A DNA stretch of 64,000 nucleotides from Thiobacillus sp. SCUT-2 (GTDB lineage Bacteria; Pseudomonadota; Gammaproteobacteria; Burkholderiales; Thiobacillaceae): NCBI RefSeq assembly GCF_035621355.1, contig NZ_CP141769.1, positions 2,480,001 through 2,544,000 of the forward strand. The letters run 5' to 3'. The translations under genes and the position numbers were made by a program. Positions 1 through 9,884 of this stretch are shown piece after piece. The notes under the pieces were generated by a model. That model did not search any database. It was given only the letters and a program-made list of their open reading frames with translations, and was not told where the DNA came from. Position 1 is the stretch's first letter; the number at the start of each line of letters is the position of its first letter.

Positions 1-1983
1 CGGCATGGCGCCGCCGGTCGGCTCGCCGGGCCGGAACCCGGCGCGCGGCCGATCGTCCCAGACCTGTTCCGGGATCAGGCCGCGCCGCGCCATCGCGGCC
101 ATGGCCCGCAGATAAGGCAGCGGGTCGCGCCCGGCCGCGAGTTCGTAATGGCCGCGTTCGCCGGTCAGCAGCGGCCAGCCCCGCCCGCGGCCGGCCCCGT
201 CGAACGGGCGCCCGTCCTGATGTTCGCCATAGCCGTCGCCGTTGTAGCGGTGCCAGACCGGGCCGTAGGGCGTATCGGTCTTGAGCAGCGCGTCGACCAG
301 CTTCAGCGAATCGCACACCAGGCGATCGTCGGCGCGCCGCAGCCCCAGCCGCACCAGCTGCAGGAAGTCGGTGGCGACCTGCTCGCTCGCCGGAAGCGCG
401 AGGTCGTAGCTGTGGTTGTTGATCGGCAGGGCGCGCTGCATGGCGCGGTCGTCGCAGAGGATGGCGGTCGGCGCCTCGCGTATGTAGTAGGCGGGCGCGC
501 CGTGCCGCGCCCCGAGTTCGGTGTCGCGCACGACGCACCAGTCCTCCAGGCGCGCATTCCAGAAATCGGCGACCGCGAGCGGCAGCGCACGCTCCGGCTC
601 GGGCAGCAGGGCCGCGCCGGCGACCAGCGCGGCGATGCAGACCGCCATCGTGAACGGATTGACGCCCGCGTCCTCCTCCCAGCGGTCCTGCGGGCTCGCG
701 GGGCCGTTGAGGATCAGGAAGGCGAGCGCGCGGCGGACGCTGTCGGCGACCCGCATGCCGCCCAGCGCGTCGCGTGCGGCCAGGCTGGACGCGAGCAGCA
801 CCGGAAACGCCGTCTCGTCGAGCTGGATTCCGGCCCAGTAAGGCTTGCCGCCGAGCCACTGGTTCTGGTTCCAGTGGCCGTCGGCGTGCTGCGTCGCCAT
901 CAGGTAGCCCGACACCGCCCGCGCTTCGCCGGCGCACCCCAGCACCAGCAGGGCCTGCGCCGATTCGACCAGATCGCGCGGCCAGACCAGATGGTAGCCG
1001 CCGCGCTCCTCGCCCTGGTCGCCCCAGGGCACCGACAGGCTCGCCACCATCGCGCCGAGAAAGGTCTTGTCGCTGTGCGTCTTGAGCACCTGCGCCGAAT
1101 GCGCGTACTGGGGACCGAGTTCCTCCGGCAAGCCGAGATCGCGGGCCGGGCGGCAGGCCTGCAGCCAGCCCGCCCAGGCCGCCCGTTGCTGGCTGAAGGT
1201 CTGCTCGAAGGGTTGCAGCAGCGCCGATCCGGCCAGCGTCGCGGCCGCGTGCTTCGACGTCGCGAGGCCCAGCGCCAGCGTCGCCCGCCGGGCCACCTCG
1301 GCCATCAGCGCCACGTTGCCGGGACCCGCTTCGGCATACTGCCAGGTCATGCGACCGTTGGCCGCGAAGTCCTGCCAGCCGTCGGAAACGCCGACATAAC
1401 CGGCCGAGGCCGCGCCCAGGGCATCGCCGCCCTCCGGCGTCGCGCCGGCCAGCGCCAGACCGAACGGGCCCTGGCGCGCCCACAGGACGCCGCGGCCCTG
1501 ATGCGTCGCCGCCGCCGCCTGGTTGCGCCAGCCGGTGCCACCGATGTGCGGCGCAAGCAGGACGTAGACGCGCAGGTCTGGAGAGGCCTCGAGTTCAAGG
1601 TCGATCAGCAGCGCATCCCGCGCGGGGTCGGGGCACAGGCGCAGGGTGAGCGTGAAGCGCGGGTGACGGTGGACGACGGTCGGCAGCGGGACGCCCGGCG
1701 CGGGAAGGCTCAGTTCATAGTCGCCGTGGCGCTTGACCTCGACCCAGAAGCCCTCATCGTCGGCGACGATGAAGCCGAGGTCGCGCACCTGCGGGATATC
1801 GATGCGCGGGTGGTAGACCTCGTTGACGATCCCGTGGCCGAGGGTGAACCACAGCCGCGACGATCCCAGCGCCGTGCCGACCAGATCCTTGTCGGACGCG
1901 GTCCAGCTCGGCGCAATGCCGGGTGCGCCGGGCGCGTGGCCGGCAGCCGACAAGGGGCGAAGGGGGCTGGGGAGTGATGGCAT
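1..1983 (-). CDS. GH15 glucoamylase-type glycoside hydrolase (3' end beyond the window)
   Basis: The frame is open for 661 codons and leaves the window at position 1. It starts at an ATG (1981-1983) preceded by AGGAGG. The first ~250 residues resemble the beta-sandwich N domain of bacterial glucoamylases. The rest has GH15 hallmarks: WPRDL, then RWEEDAG with the likely catalytic acid Glu436, GYGEHQDG, GERGHYEL, and EQVWD with the likely catalytic base Glu639. These positions fit bacterial glucoamylases of about 650-800 residues. The expected reaction is release of glucose from the non-reducing ends of alpha-glucans. No signal peptide is obvious, so it may act on intracellular glycogen-like glucan. 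A dextran- or trehalose-acting GH15 relative cannot be excluded. Confidence 0.88.
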   Translation of the reverse strand, partial: MPSLPSPLRPLSAAGHAPGAPGIAPSWTASDKDLVGTALGSSRLWFTLGHGIVNEVYHPRIDIPQVRDLGFIVADDEGFWVEVKRHGDYELSLPAPGVPLPTVVHRHPRFTLTLRLCPDPARDALLIDLELEASPDLRVYVLLAPHIGGTGWRNQAAAATHQGRGVLWARQGPFGLALAGATPEGGDALGAASAGYVGVSDGWQDFAANGRMTWQYAEAGPGNVALMAEVARRATLALGLATSKHAAATLAGSALLQPFEQTFSQQRAAWAGWLQACRPARDLGLPEELGPQYAHSAQVLKTHSDKTFLGAMVASLSVPWGDQGEERGGYHLVWPRDLVESAQALLVLGCAGEARAVSGYLMATQHADGHWNQNQWLGGKPYWAGIQLDETAFPVLLASSLAARDALGGMRVADSVRRALAFLILNGPASPQDRWEEDAGVNPFTMAVCIAALVAGAALLPEPERALPLAVADFWNARLEDWCVVRDTELGARHGAPAYYIREAPTAILCDDRAMQRALPINNHSYDLALPASEQVATDFLQLVRLGLRRADDRLVCDSLKLVDALLKTDTPYGPVWHRYNGDGYGEHQDGRPFDGAGRGRGWPLLTGERGHYELAAGRDPLPYLRAMAAMARRGLIPEQVWDDRPRAGFRPGEPTGGAMP

Positions 1984-2066
1984 CGCGCGGCCGCCCTCCT
2001 GCGCGGCTGCCTCGCTGGCAACACCTTCACTTTAGCCAACTCGGGCAGGCCCGCGAGGGCCTTGCT

Positions 2067-2795
2067 TCAGGCCGTCTCGCTGGCCGGGGTGGCGGTCTGC
2101 AGTGCCGCCTCGTCGGCAGAGACGTGGTGCCCGAGCGCCAGCGCGTAGATGCGCTGGAGGTCTTCCTCGCTGACGTCGATGAAGGTATCGAGCTGGCTCA
2201 GCGCATACACGAGATCGCTGTGCGGAATCATGGCCTTCTCCTCCACCTCGGGATGGGCGGGATCAGGCGCGGCCCCCGCGGTCTTGCGGTGCCATATTTG
2301 CGGGTAGCGGCGCCAGGCGAAAGGGTAGTTGTACGCGATCGCCACCGCGAGCAGCACCGCCACGTTCAGCAACACGGGGTTGAACACGTAGCCGTAGCCC
2401 AGCGCATGAATCGCGTCCCCGCCCATCACCGCATACAGCGCCGTGGCCCCGCCGGGGGGATGCAGGCAGCGCAGCGCATACATGGCGAAGATCGCCATGC
2501 CCACCCCCATCGCCGCGGCCAGCAGCGGATCGCTGTCCGCCAGCCAGCGCGCCGCGGTCACGCCGGCAATGGCCGAGACGAGGTGCCCACCGAACACGGC
2601 CCAGGGCTGCGACATCGCACCGTGCGGCGCCGCGAAGAGGAGGACGGCCGAGGCGCCCATCGACGCGACGACGAGGCCGCCGGCATAGGCACCGAGGTAG
2701 ATGTGGCACACCCACACCACCGCCAGCAGGCCCAGCAGCCCACCGACGGCCGATACCCAGTGCTCGCGCTCCGAGACGACGTAGGCAATCTTCAT
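2067..2795 (-). CDS. HPP family integral membrane protein
   Basis: A 242-residue membrane protein with several hydrophobic segments. It carries the family signatures GASAVLLFAAP, SQPW and HPPGGATAL; the last contains the His-Pro-Pro that names the family. The C-terminal ~60 residues are hydrophilic and probably cytoplasmic. HPP proteins are poorly characterised; some plant and cyanobacterial members have been linked to nitrite transport, but the substrate here is unknown. It lies 19 bases downstream of the DsrC-like gene on the same strand, so the two are probably co-transcribed. Confidence 0.8.
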   Translation of the reverse strand: MKIAYVVSEREHWVSAVGGLLGLLAVVWVCHIYLGAYAGGLVVASMGASAVLLFAAPHGAMSQPWAVFGGHLVSAIAGVTAARWLADSDPLLAAAMGVGMAIFAMYALRCLHPPGGATALYAVMGGDAIHALGYGYVFNPVLLNVAVLLAVAIAYNYPFAWRRYPQIWHRKTAGAAPDPAHPEVEEKAMIPHSDLVYALSQLDTFIDVSEEDLQRIYALALGHHVSADEAALQTATPASETA

Positions 2796-2814
2796 ATCGC
2801 TGCGTCCCTTTCCG

Positions 2815-3162
2815 TCACACGTCGAGCATCAGCTTGAGCGGCTTGCGCATGCCGGCAAGGCGGCAGGCCTGCTGGCCGTAGCCGCGCGGAAACAGCTGGT
2901 ACAAGGCCTGCTTGGCCGCGCGCTTGTCGCCGCCGCTGCGCGCGAGGTGCTGGATCACCTGCCGGGCTTCGGGCACGCTTTCCGTCTTGGCGTAACTGGC
3001 CCGGATGAAATCGATCACCTGCCAGTGGGCGGGCGTGAGGGACAGCCCGTCTTCGGCCGCAAGCAGGGACGCGAGCGCGGGATTCCAGTCTCCCGGCTCG
3101 AGCAAAAAGCCTTCGTTGTCGCAAGGGGGCATCAGGCTGTCCAGTTCGGCTCGGCGATTCAT
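2815..3162 (-). CDS. DsrC/TusE family sulfur-relay-like protein lacking the C-terminal cysteine
   Basis: A 115-residue protein of the DsrC/TusE/DsvC family: DxEGFL-like N-terminus, the WQVIDFIR helix, and a C-terminal arm QACRLAGMRKP. In DsrC two arm cysteines carry sulfur or form a trisulfide. Cys100 here matches the upstream one (CysB), but the position of the penultimate one (CysA, residue 111) is Leu, and the arm ends in LMLDV. It is therefore neither a standard DsrC (both cysteines) nor a standard TusE (CysA only). A further Cys is at residue 14. It is divergent from the LysR gene and upstream of the HPP gene. Its role is uncertain: a regulatory or partner-binding paralogue is as likely as a sulfur carrier. 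Confidence 0.82.
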   Translation of the reverse strand: MNRRAELDSLMPPCDNEGFLLEPGDWNPALASLLAAEDGLSLTPAHWQVIDFIRASYAKTESVPEARQVIQHLARSGGDKRAAKQALYQLFPRGYGQQACRLAGMRKPLKLMLDV

Positions 3163-3239
3163 GGCAGGCTCCGGTTGGATGACGAGGCCTAGTTTAGGGA
3201 TCTCTTATATATCCATCCAACGATAAATTTTGGTGTCTA

Positions 3240-3258
3240 ATATCGGTCATACCGATAT
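3240..3258. promoter_or_regulatory. LysR-type operator palindrome
   Basis: A perfect inverted repeat, ATATCGGT-N3-ACCGATAT, lies in the 102-base gap between the divergent dsrC-like and lysR-type genes and ends six bases before the regulator's ATG. Inside it is a T-N11-A motif (TCGGT...ACCGA), the classic LysR-family core. Its position over the ribosome-binding region of the regulator suggests autorepression, with divergent control of the dsrC-like/HPP pair. The binding protein is inferred, not shown. Confidence 0.6.
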
Positions 3259-3264
3259 GAGCCC

Positions 3265-4125
3265 ATGGACACCGAACTCGCCCGCACCTTCCTCGCCGTA
3301 GCCGCCACCGGCAACTTCGTCGCCGCGGCAAACCGCCTCCACGTGACCCAGTCGACCGTCAGCGCCCGCATCCATTCGCTGGAGACGACGCTCGGCGCGC
3401 GCCTCTTCCACCGGGGCCGCAACGGCGCCGAACTGACGCCGTCCGGCAAGCGCTTCCTGCGCCACGCCAAGCATCTGGTGCGTACGCTGGAACAGGCGCT
3501 GCACGACGTCGGCCTGCCGCAGGGCTTTCGCGACGTGTTGACGCTGTCGGGGCGCATCGCGCTGTGGGAGGGCTTCCTGCCCCACTGGGTCGACTGGATG
3601 CGGAAGGCCGCGCCGGACATCTCGCTGCGCCTGGAGATCGGCTTCGAGGAGGACATCATGCAGAGCCTGATCGAAGGCACCGTCGACATCGGCGTGCTGT
3701 ATACGCCGACGTCGCGCCCCGGGCTGGTGGTCGAGCCGCTGTTCGACGAGACGCTGGTGCTGGTGACGAACGACCCCGCCCGCGGCTGGCCCGATGACGG
3801 CTACATCCACATCGACTGGGGCCCCGAGTTCCACGCGCAGTTCAGCGACCATCATCCGGACGCGCCGCCCCCCACGCTGGTCGCCAACATCGGCTGGCTC
3901 GGCGTACAGCAGCTGTTGACCTATGGCGGCAGTGGCTACTTCCCCGAACGGCTGGTGCGCCACTACATCGAGGCCGGCCAGCTGTGGGAGGTCCCCGACA
4001 ATCCGCAGTTCAAGCTGCCGGCCTACATGGTGTTCCCGCGCGACGGCGAGGGCGACACCCCGACGCTCTCCATCGGCCTCGAAGGCCTGCGTACGCTGGC
4101 GCAGGAAGAGCAGCTGCGCAAGTAG
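3265..4125 (+). CDS. LysR-family transcriptional regulator
   Basis: A 286-residue regulator with an N-terminal winged helix-turn-helix (residues ~1-60; TFLAVAATGNFVAAA and QSTVSARIHSLE) followed by a LysR substrate-binding domain. The inducer cannot be read from sequence. It is divergent from the dsrC-like/HPP pair, with the operator-like palindrome just before its start, an arrangement typical of LysR regulators that control the neighbouring operon and themselves. Confidence 0.9.
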   Translation: MDTELARTFLAVAATGNFVAAANRLHVTQSTVSARIHSLETTLGARLFHRGRNGAELTPSGKRFLRHAKHLVRTLEQALHDVGLPQGFRDVLTLSGRIALWEGFLPHWVDWMRKAAPDISLRLEIGFEEDIMQSLIEGTVDIGVLYTPTSRPGLVVEPLFDETLVLVTNDPARGWPDDGYIHIDWGPEFHAQFSDHHPDAPPPTLVANIGWLGVQQLLTYGGSGYFPERLVRHYIEAGQLWEVPDNPQFKLPAYMVFPRDGEGDTPTLSIGLEGLRTLAQEEQLRK

Positions 4126-4140
4126 CGCGCCCCCTCGTCG

Positions 4141-4746
4141 TCAGCGCTTCCTGGCCACCAGGTCGATCAGCGCCGACATGCCGTGATGATGGCTGCCTTC
4201 GCTGATGAAGGACTCGTGCTCGCGCAGGTGCAGGATGTCCCAGTCGGCGAACCACTGGCGCAGCAGTTCGGCGGTGTACATGTTGGCCGCGCTCGGCGGG
4301 CCGCCGGTACCGAACTCCACCTGCTTCGGTGTGTAGCCCTGCAGGACGAGCACGCCGCCGGGCTTGAGGCAGCGCCGGATGCCCGCGATGATGCGGTCGC
4401 GCTCGGGGGGCGGCGCGAACTGGATGAAGATCGCCGCCACGAGGTCGTAGGCAGCCTCGGGCCAGTCCCAGGAAAGAATGTCGGCCTGTTCGAATTCGAG
4501 CGCCACGCCCCGTTCGGCCGCGAGCTTGCGCGCCTTGTCCAGCGCGGCCGGCGAGAAGTCGACCGCATGCACCCGCGCCCCCTGCTGCGCGAGCCAAACG
4601 CCGTTGCGGCCCTCGCCGTCGGCGATCGCCAGGGCGCGCATGCCGGGACGCACGTACGCTGCCTGGCTCGCGAGAAACACGTTCGGCGCCGTGCCGAAGA
4701 TGTAGTCCTCGGTCGCGTAGCGCGCCTCCCAGAAGTCGGCGCTCAT
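4141..4746 (-). CDS. class I SAM-dependent methyltransferase
   Basis: A 201-residue protein with the Rossmann methyltransferase signature around ALAIADGEGRNG (motif I), followed by VDFSPAALDKA and the motif LKPGGVLVLQGYTP. It resembles the small TehB/thiopurine-like methyltransferases often annotated only generically; the substrate is unknown. The chosen start (MSADFWEARY) overlaps the dsbC stop as ATGA, so the two are translationally coupled. It is the last gene of the minus-strand run that begins at amgK. Confidence 0.82.
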   Translation of the reverse strand: MSADFWEARYATEDYIFGTAPNVFLASQAAYVRPGMRALAIADGEGRNGVWLAQQGARVHAVDFSPAALDKARKLAAERGVALEFEQADILSWDWPEAAYDLVAAIFIQFAPPPERDRIIAGIRRCLKPGGVLVLQGYTPKQVEFGTGGPPSAANMYTAELLRQWFADWDILHLREHESFISEGSHHHGMSALIDLVARKR

Positions 4747-5453
4747 TTCGCGTTGGCGGCGAGCAGGCGCTCGAGCTGTGCGGCCGGCACCATGCCGGGA
4801 ACCCGCACGCCGTTGGCAAAGATCAGGGTGGGCGTGCCCTGGACCCTCAGCTTGCTGCCGAGCGCGATCGTGGCATCGACCGGATTGGCGCACTTGCCGT
4901 CGTTGCTCGGCACGGTGCCGCGCGTGATGTAGTCGTTCCACGCCTTGTTGCGGTCGGGCGCGCACCAGATCTGCTTCGACGCCTGCACCGCCTTGGGATG
5001 AAGGCCCTCAACCGGATAGAGGAAGGTGTAGACGGTGATGTTGTCGACCTTGGCGAGCTCGGCCTCGAACTTGCGGCAGAACGGGCAGTCGACGTCGGAG
5101 AACACCACCAGCTTGCGCGCACCGGTGCCCTTGACGGTCTTCAGCGCATTGTTGAGGGGAAGCGTATCCCACTTCACCGCCTGCAGCTCGTTCAGGCGCG
5201 CCTGCGTCAGGTTCGTCCGGCCTTTGAAATCGATGACGTCGCCGGCGAACACGTATTGCGCCTTGTCGTCCATGTAGATCAGTTGTCCGTCGAGATACAC
5301 CTCGAACAGCCCGCTGTACGGCGTCTTCTTGACGGAGGCGATGGTGGCCCCGGGAAACTGCTGCGCGAGCGCCTTGCGGATGGCGGCTTCGTCGGCCTGC
5401 GCGGATGCGGCGAAGAGCAGGCTCGCGGCCAATGCCAGGGAAGTGAATTTCAT
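4743..5453 (-). CDS. dsbC: periplasmic thiol:disulfide isomerase DsbC
   Basis: A 236-residue protein with a cleavable signal peptide (residues 1-20, ending AQA), an N-terminal dimerisation domain and a thioredoxin-fold catalytic domain. The active site is Cys123-Pro-Phe-Cys126 and the cis-proline loop is GTPT. Length and order match DsbC, which shuffles wrong disulfides in periplasmic proteins and is kept reduced by DsbD. Cys188 and Cys203 (approximately) match the second, structural cysteine pair. It follows the second ubiquinone hydroxylase gene by 30 bases. Confidence 0.92.
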   Translation of the reverse strand: MKFTSLALAASLLFAASAQADEAAIRKALAQQFPGATIASVKKTPYSGLFEVYLDGQLIYMDDKAQYVFAGDVIDFKGRTNLTQARLNELQAVKWDTLPLNNALKTVKGTGARKLVVFSDVDCPFCRKFEAELAKVDNITVYTFLYPVEGLHPKAVQASKQIWCAPDRNKAWNDYITRGTVPSNDGKCANPVDATIALGSKLRVQGTPTLIFANGVRVPGMVPAAQLERLLAANAK

Positions 5454-5483
5454 TCGAGACTCCAGTAGGAAAAACAGAAAAGC

Positions 5484-6641
5484 TCAGGCCATGGCCTCGC
5501 GCACCAGCGCGGCCTTGAGCGGCGGCAGACGGTCGACGATGCGCATCCCGGCGTTGCGCAGCCAGCCCGCATGATCGTCGGCGAACAGATGGTGCAGCCC
5601 GTGCGTGACGGCCTGCATGCGCTGCACCGGCTCGGCGCGCTCGCGCGCGTAGGCCTGCAGCACGCGCATGTCGCCGCAGTGCGCGCGCCGATGCCGCGCC
5701 AGCACCGCGACGAGCGCCTCGGCGTCGCCGAAGCCGAGGTTCACGCCCTGCCCCGCCAGCGGATGCACGCCGTGCGCCGCATCGCCGATCAGCGCGACGC
5801 CGGGGGCGACCGGACTCGCCACCCGGATGAGGCGCAACGGGAACGCCGCCGCCGGCGTCAGCGGGCGCAGGCTGCCCAGCCGGTCGTGGCCGGCGGCGCG
5901 GACCTTTTCCGCCAGCGCCGCGGCCCCCAGGCGCACCAGTTCGTCCGCATGTTCAGTCCCGGTAGACCAGACCATCGACATGCGGTTCCCGTGCAGGGGC
6001 AGCCAGGCCAGGATGTCGCCGCCGAGGAACCACTGATACGCCGTGCCACGGTGCGGACGCTCGCACTCGAAGTTCGCCACGACGCCGCTCTGGCCGTAGG
6101 GAACCAGCGTCGACGCGAGCCCGGCCCAGTCGCGAATGCGCGATGCCGCGCCGTCGGCGCCGACGACCAGTTCGGCACGCAACACCGTGCCGTCCGCCAG
6201 GGTGATCCGGGTGTCGTCCCCGTCGCGCGTGAGCGATTCGATCGCGGCCGGGCAGAAGCGGTCGACGCTGCCGTCGGCCTCGATCGCCTGCCACAAGGCG
6301 TGCTGCAGACGCCCGCTTTCGAGGATCGTCGCCAGATGCGGGACGCCGGCTTGATAGGCGTCGAGCCGCACCGCGCCCGTCGTGTCGCCGGCGACGTCCA
6401 TCCGGTACACCGGCTGAATGCGCGCGGCGTCGAGGCGCTGCCAGGCTCCGGTATGCTCGAGGAAGCGCTGCGGCGCGGGGCTGATCGCATAGATGCGCGT
6501 GTCCCAGGTCGCGTCGGGCAGCGCCGGTACCTGGCGTTCGATCAGCGCGACGCGGAAGCCCTGCCTGCCGAGCGCCAGCGCCGCGGCCGCGCCGACGAGC
6601 CCGGCGCCGACGATGACGGCCTGATAGCGTTCGTTATTCAT
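5484..6641 (-). CDS. UbiH/UbiF/Coq6-family FAD-dependent hydroxylase
   Basis: A 385-residue flavin monooxygenase. It has the N-terminal dinucleotide-binding motif GAGLVGAAAALAL, the second FAD motif GADGAASRIR, and the family signature GDAAHGVHPLAGQGVNLG. Such enzymes hydroxylate the aromatic ring during ubiquinone synthesis. In the pepP-ubiH-ubiI order of enterobacteria this gene occupies the ubiI (visC) slot, but sequence reading does not separate UbiI, UbiF and UbiM, so no symbol is given. The start is set at MNNERYQ rather than at an upstream start that would enter the adjacent palindrome. Confidence 0.85.
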   Translation of the reverse strand: MNNERYQAVIVGAGLVGAAAALALGRQGFRVALIERQVPALPDATWDTRIYAISPAPQRFLEHTGAWQRLDAARIQPVYRMDVAGDTTGAVRLDAYQAGVPHLATILESGRLQHALWQAIEADGSVDRFCPAAIESLTRDGDDTRITLADGTVLRAELVVGADGAASRIRDWAGLASTLVPYGQSGVVANFECERPHRGTAYQWFLGGDILAWLPLHGNRMSMVWSTGTEHADELVRLGAAALAEKVRAAGHDRLGSLRPLTPAAAFPLRLIRVASPVAPGVALIGDAAHGVHPLAGQGVNLGFGDAEALVAVLARHRRAHCGDMRVLQAYARERAEPVQRMQAVTHGLHHLFADDHAGWLRNAGMRIVDRLPPLKAALVREAMA

Positions 6642-6654
6642 ATACAGGCGCGAC

Positions 6655-6702
6655 CTTTGCCCCCTCGCCCGCAAGCGGGAGAGGGTTGGGGAAAGGGACG
6701 AA
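6655..6702. repeat. CCCTCNCCC-type extragenic palindrome
   Basis: In the 67-base gap between two ubiquinone hydroxylase genes lies a hairpin with arms CCCTCgCCCGC and GCGGGaGAGGG around AA (6662-6685), followed by GTTGGGGAAAGGG. The same design recurs at 15840, 28571 and, in variant form, 53428. It may act as an mRNA hairpin between the two cistrons. Confidence 0.65.
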
Positions 6703-6708
6703 GCCAGC

Positions 6709-7859
6709 TCATCCGCGCGCCCCGAACATCATGCGCCGCGCAACGAAGGCCTTCAGCGGCGGCACCGCTTCGAGCGCGAGCAGCCCGAGGCCCCGCGCAT
6801 GGCGCAGCGGCGCGAAATCGTTGGAGAAGGTCCGCACCAGGAAATCGGTGAAGCCGAGGCCGCCGAGCACGTCGGTGCGCCGGCCGCGCGCATAGGCGGC
6901 GAGCATCGCCGCGCTGCCGAGCGCCTCGCGCGGCGTGTCGCCGACGAGGCTCGCGAGCTCCCAGGCATCGCGCAGGCCGATGTTGAAGCCCTGGCCCGCG
7001 ACCGGGTGCAGCGTCTGTGCCGCGTTGCCGATGCGCACCACGCGGTCCGCGGCCTCGCTGCCGGTCCAGGCGAGCCGCAAGGGAAAGGTCTTGCGCGGAC
7101 TGGCGCCGAGGAACAGCCCCATGCGCCCGCCGAAATGCCGGTAGAGTGCCGCGAGGAATTCGCCCTCCGGCAGCGCGGCAATGCGCTGGGCGTCGGCATG
7201 GCTTGCGGTCCAGACCAGCGCGTAGCGGTCGCCCTTGGGCAGCAGCGCCGCGGGGCCCTCGGGCGTGAAGCGCTCGAAGGCGCGGTTGGCGTGCGGCAAT
7301 TCGGTCTGCACGTCGCACACCACGGCCGTCTGATCGTAGTTGCGTTCGAACTTCGGCTGGGGCGCCTCGTCGCCGCGACCGCCGTCGGCGACCGCCGCCA
7401 GCGGCGCGACGAGCGTGCGGCCGTCGGCGGTGTGCAGCCGCGCGGCATCGGCGGACGACTCGACGCGATCGACCGCGACGCCGTATTCGACGGCGATGCC
7501 GGCATCGCCCAGCGCGTGCTTCAGCGCGGCGGTGAGTTCGGCATAGGGCAGTACGTAGCCCAGGGCCGGCACGCCGAGTTCGTCGGCCGCGAGCCGCGTC
7601 ACGCCGAGCGCGCCGCGCTGCGAGATGTGGATGCGGGTGATCGGCGTGACGTCGGCCAGGCGCGTCCACACGCCGAGGCGTTCGAGAATGAGACGCGAGC
7701 CGTGTGCCAGCGCCAGGGTACGGGTGTCGCCGCGTGCGTCCGCGGACTGCGCCTCGAGGACGCGCGCCGCCACGCCCTGCTGCGCGAGCGCCAGCGCCAG
7801 CACCGCCCCGACCGGGCCGGCGCCGACGACGAGGAGGTCGCCCGTGTCTTGCGCAGCCG

Positions 7860-7863
<4 letters not shown>
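6709..7863 (-). CDS. ubiH: ubiquinone biosynthesis FAD-dependent hydroxylase, UbiH type
   Basis: A 384-residue flavoprotein with GAGPVGAVLALALAQQG near the N-terminus, a DG motif (VADGGRGD) and IGNAAQTLHPVAGQGFNIGLRD near residue 290. The last motif is the family signature with Asn for the first Asp of GDAAH, a substitution typical of UbiH. It should hydroxylate an octaprenylphenol intermediate of ubiquinone synthesis. It overlaps pepP by four bases (ATGA) and is followed by a second hydroxylase, the same order as enterobacterial pepP-ubiH-ubiI. Confidence 0.84.
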
Positions 7864-9150
<1,287 letters not shown>

Positions 9151-9161
<11 letters not shown>

Positions 9162-9864
9162 GCTCGTGTCTCAGTTCGTCATCCAGGGCATCCAGGCGCG
9201 CCGGCGTGCCGACGTCGACCCAGCGCCCGCCGAAATGCTCGCCGGACACGCGCCCGGCGTCGATCGCGAGCCGCAGCAGCGGTGCCAGCGGCGCCTTCTC
9301 GCCGGCCGGCGTATGGGCGAACAGCGCGCGGTGGTAGGCGCCGATGCCGGCAAAGGTCAGCCGCGCGGGGTGCGGCGTGAGCGGCGCGTCGGCGTCCTTC
9401 AGGCGGCCGCGGTCCAGCACGAAGTCGCCCTGCGGATGGTGCGCCGGATTGTCGACCAGCACCAGGTGCGCCGCGTCGCGCCCCGCCGCCAGCAGCGCCA
9501 GCGGCTCGGCAAGCCGCGAAAAATCGTATTCGCAGTAGATGTCGCCGTTCACCACGGCGAACGCGTCCGCGCCGATGAGCGGCAGCGCCGTGGCGATGCC
9601 GCCGGCGGTCTCCAGCGCGCTCGCCTCGCGCGAATACTCGATCGACACCCCGAACGCCGCGCCGTTCCCCAGCGCGGCCTCGATCTGCTCGCCGAGGTGG
9701 GCATGGTTGATGACGATGTGGGTGAAGCCTGCCGCACGCAGGCGCTCGATGTGCCAGACAATCAGCGGCTTGCCGCCGACCACCAGGAGCGGCTTGGGCG
9801 TGCGGTCGGTGAGCGGGCGCATGCGCTCGCCGCGGCCCGCTGCCAGGATCATTGCCGTTTTCAT
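9151..9864 (-). CDS. murU: N-acetylmuramate alpha-1-phosphate uridylyltransferase MurU
   Basis: A 237-residue sugar nucleotidyltransferase with the signature AAGRGERMRPLTDRTPKPLL and the metal Asp in VVNGDIY. Next to an AmgK-type kinase it is best read as MurU, which makes UDP-MurNAc from MurNAc-1-phosphate in cell-wall recycling. The start is the ATG at 9862-9864; an upstream frame extension runs only through the heptamer array. It lies 227 bases downstream of amgK, and that gap is almost entirely the array. Confidence 0.83.
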
Positions 9865-9884
9865 GTTCCCCTCTCGCCCTCTCG

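Noticed and set aside
148-1977. A 609-codon open frame on the plus strand opposite the glucoamylase
   Set aside because: Its translation is Arg/Ala/Gly-rich without motifs, whereas the minus strand reads a full GH15 enzyme. It is a high-GC antisense shadow.
2815-3162. Plain TusE call for the DsrC-like gene
   Set aside because: TusE retains the C-terminal-most cysteine (CysA), which is Leu here, while CysB, normally lost in TusE, is present.
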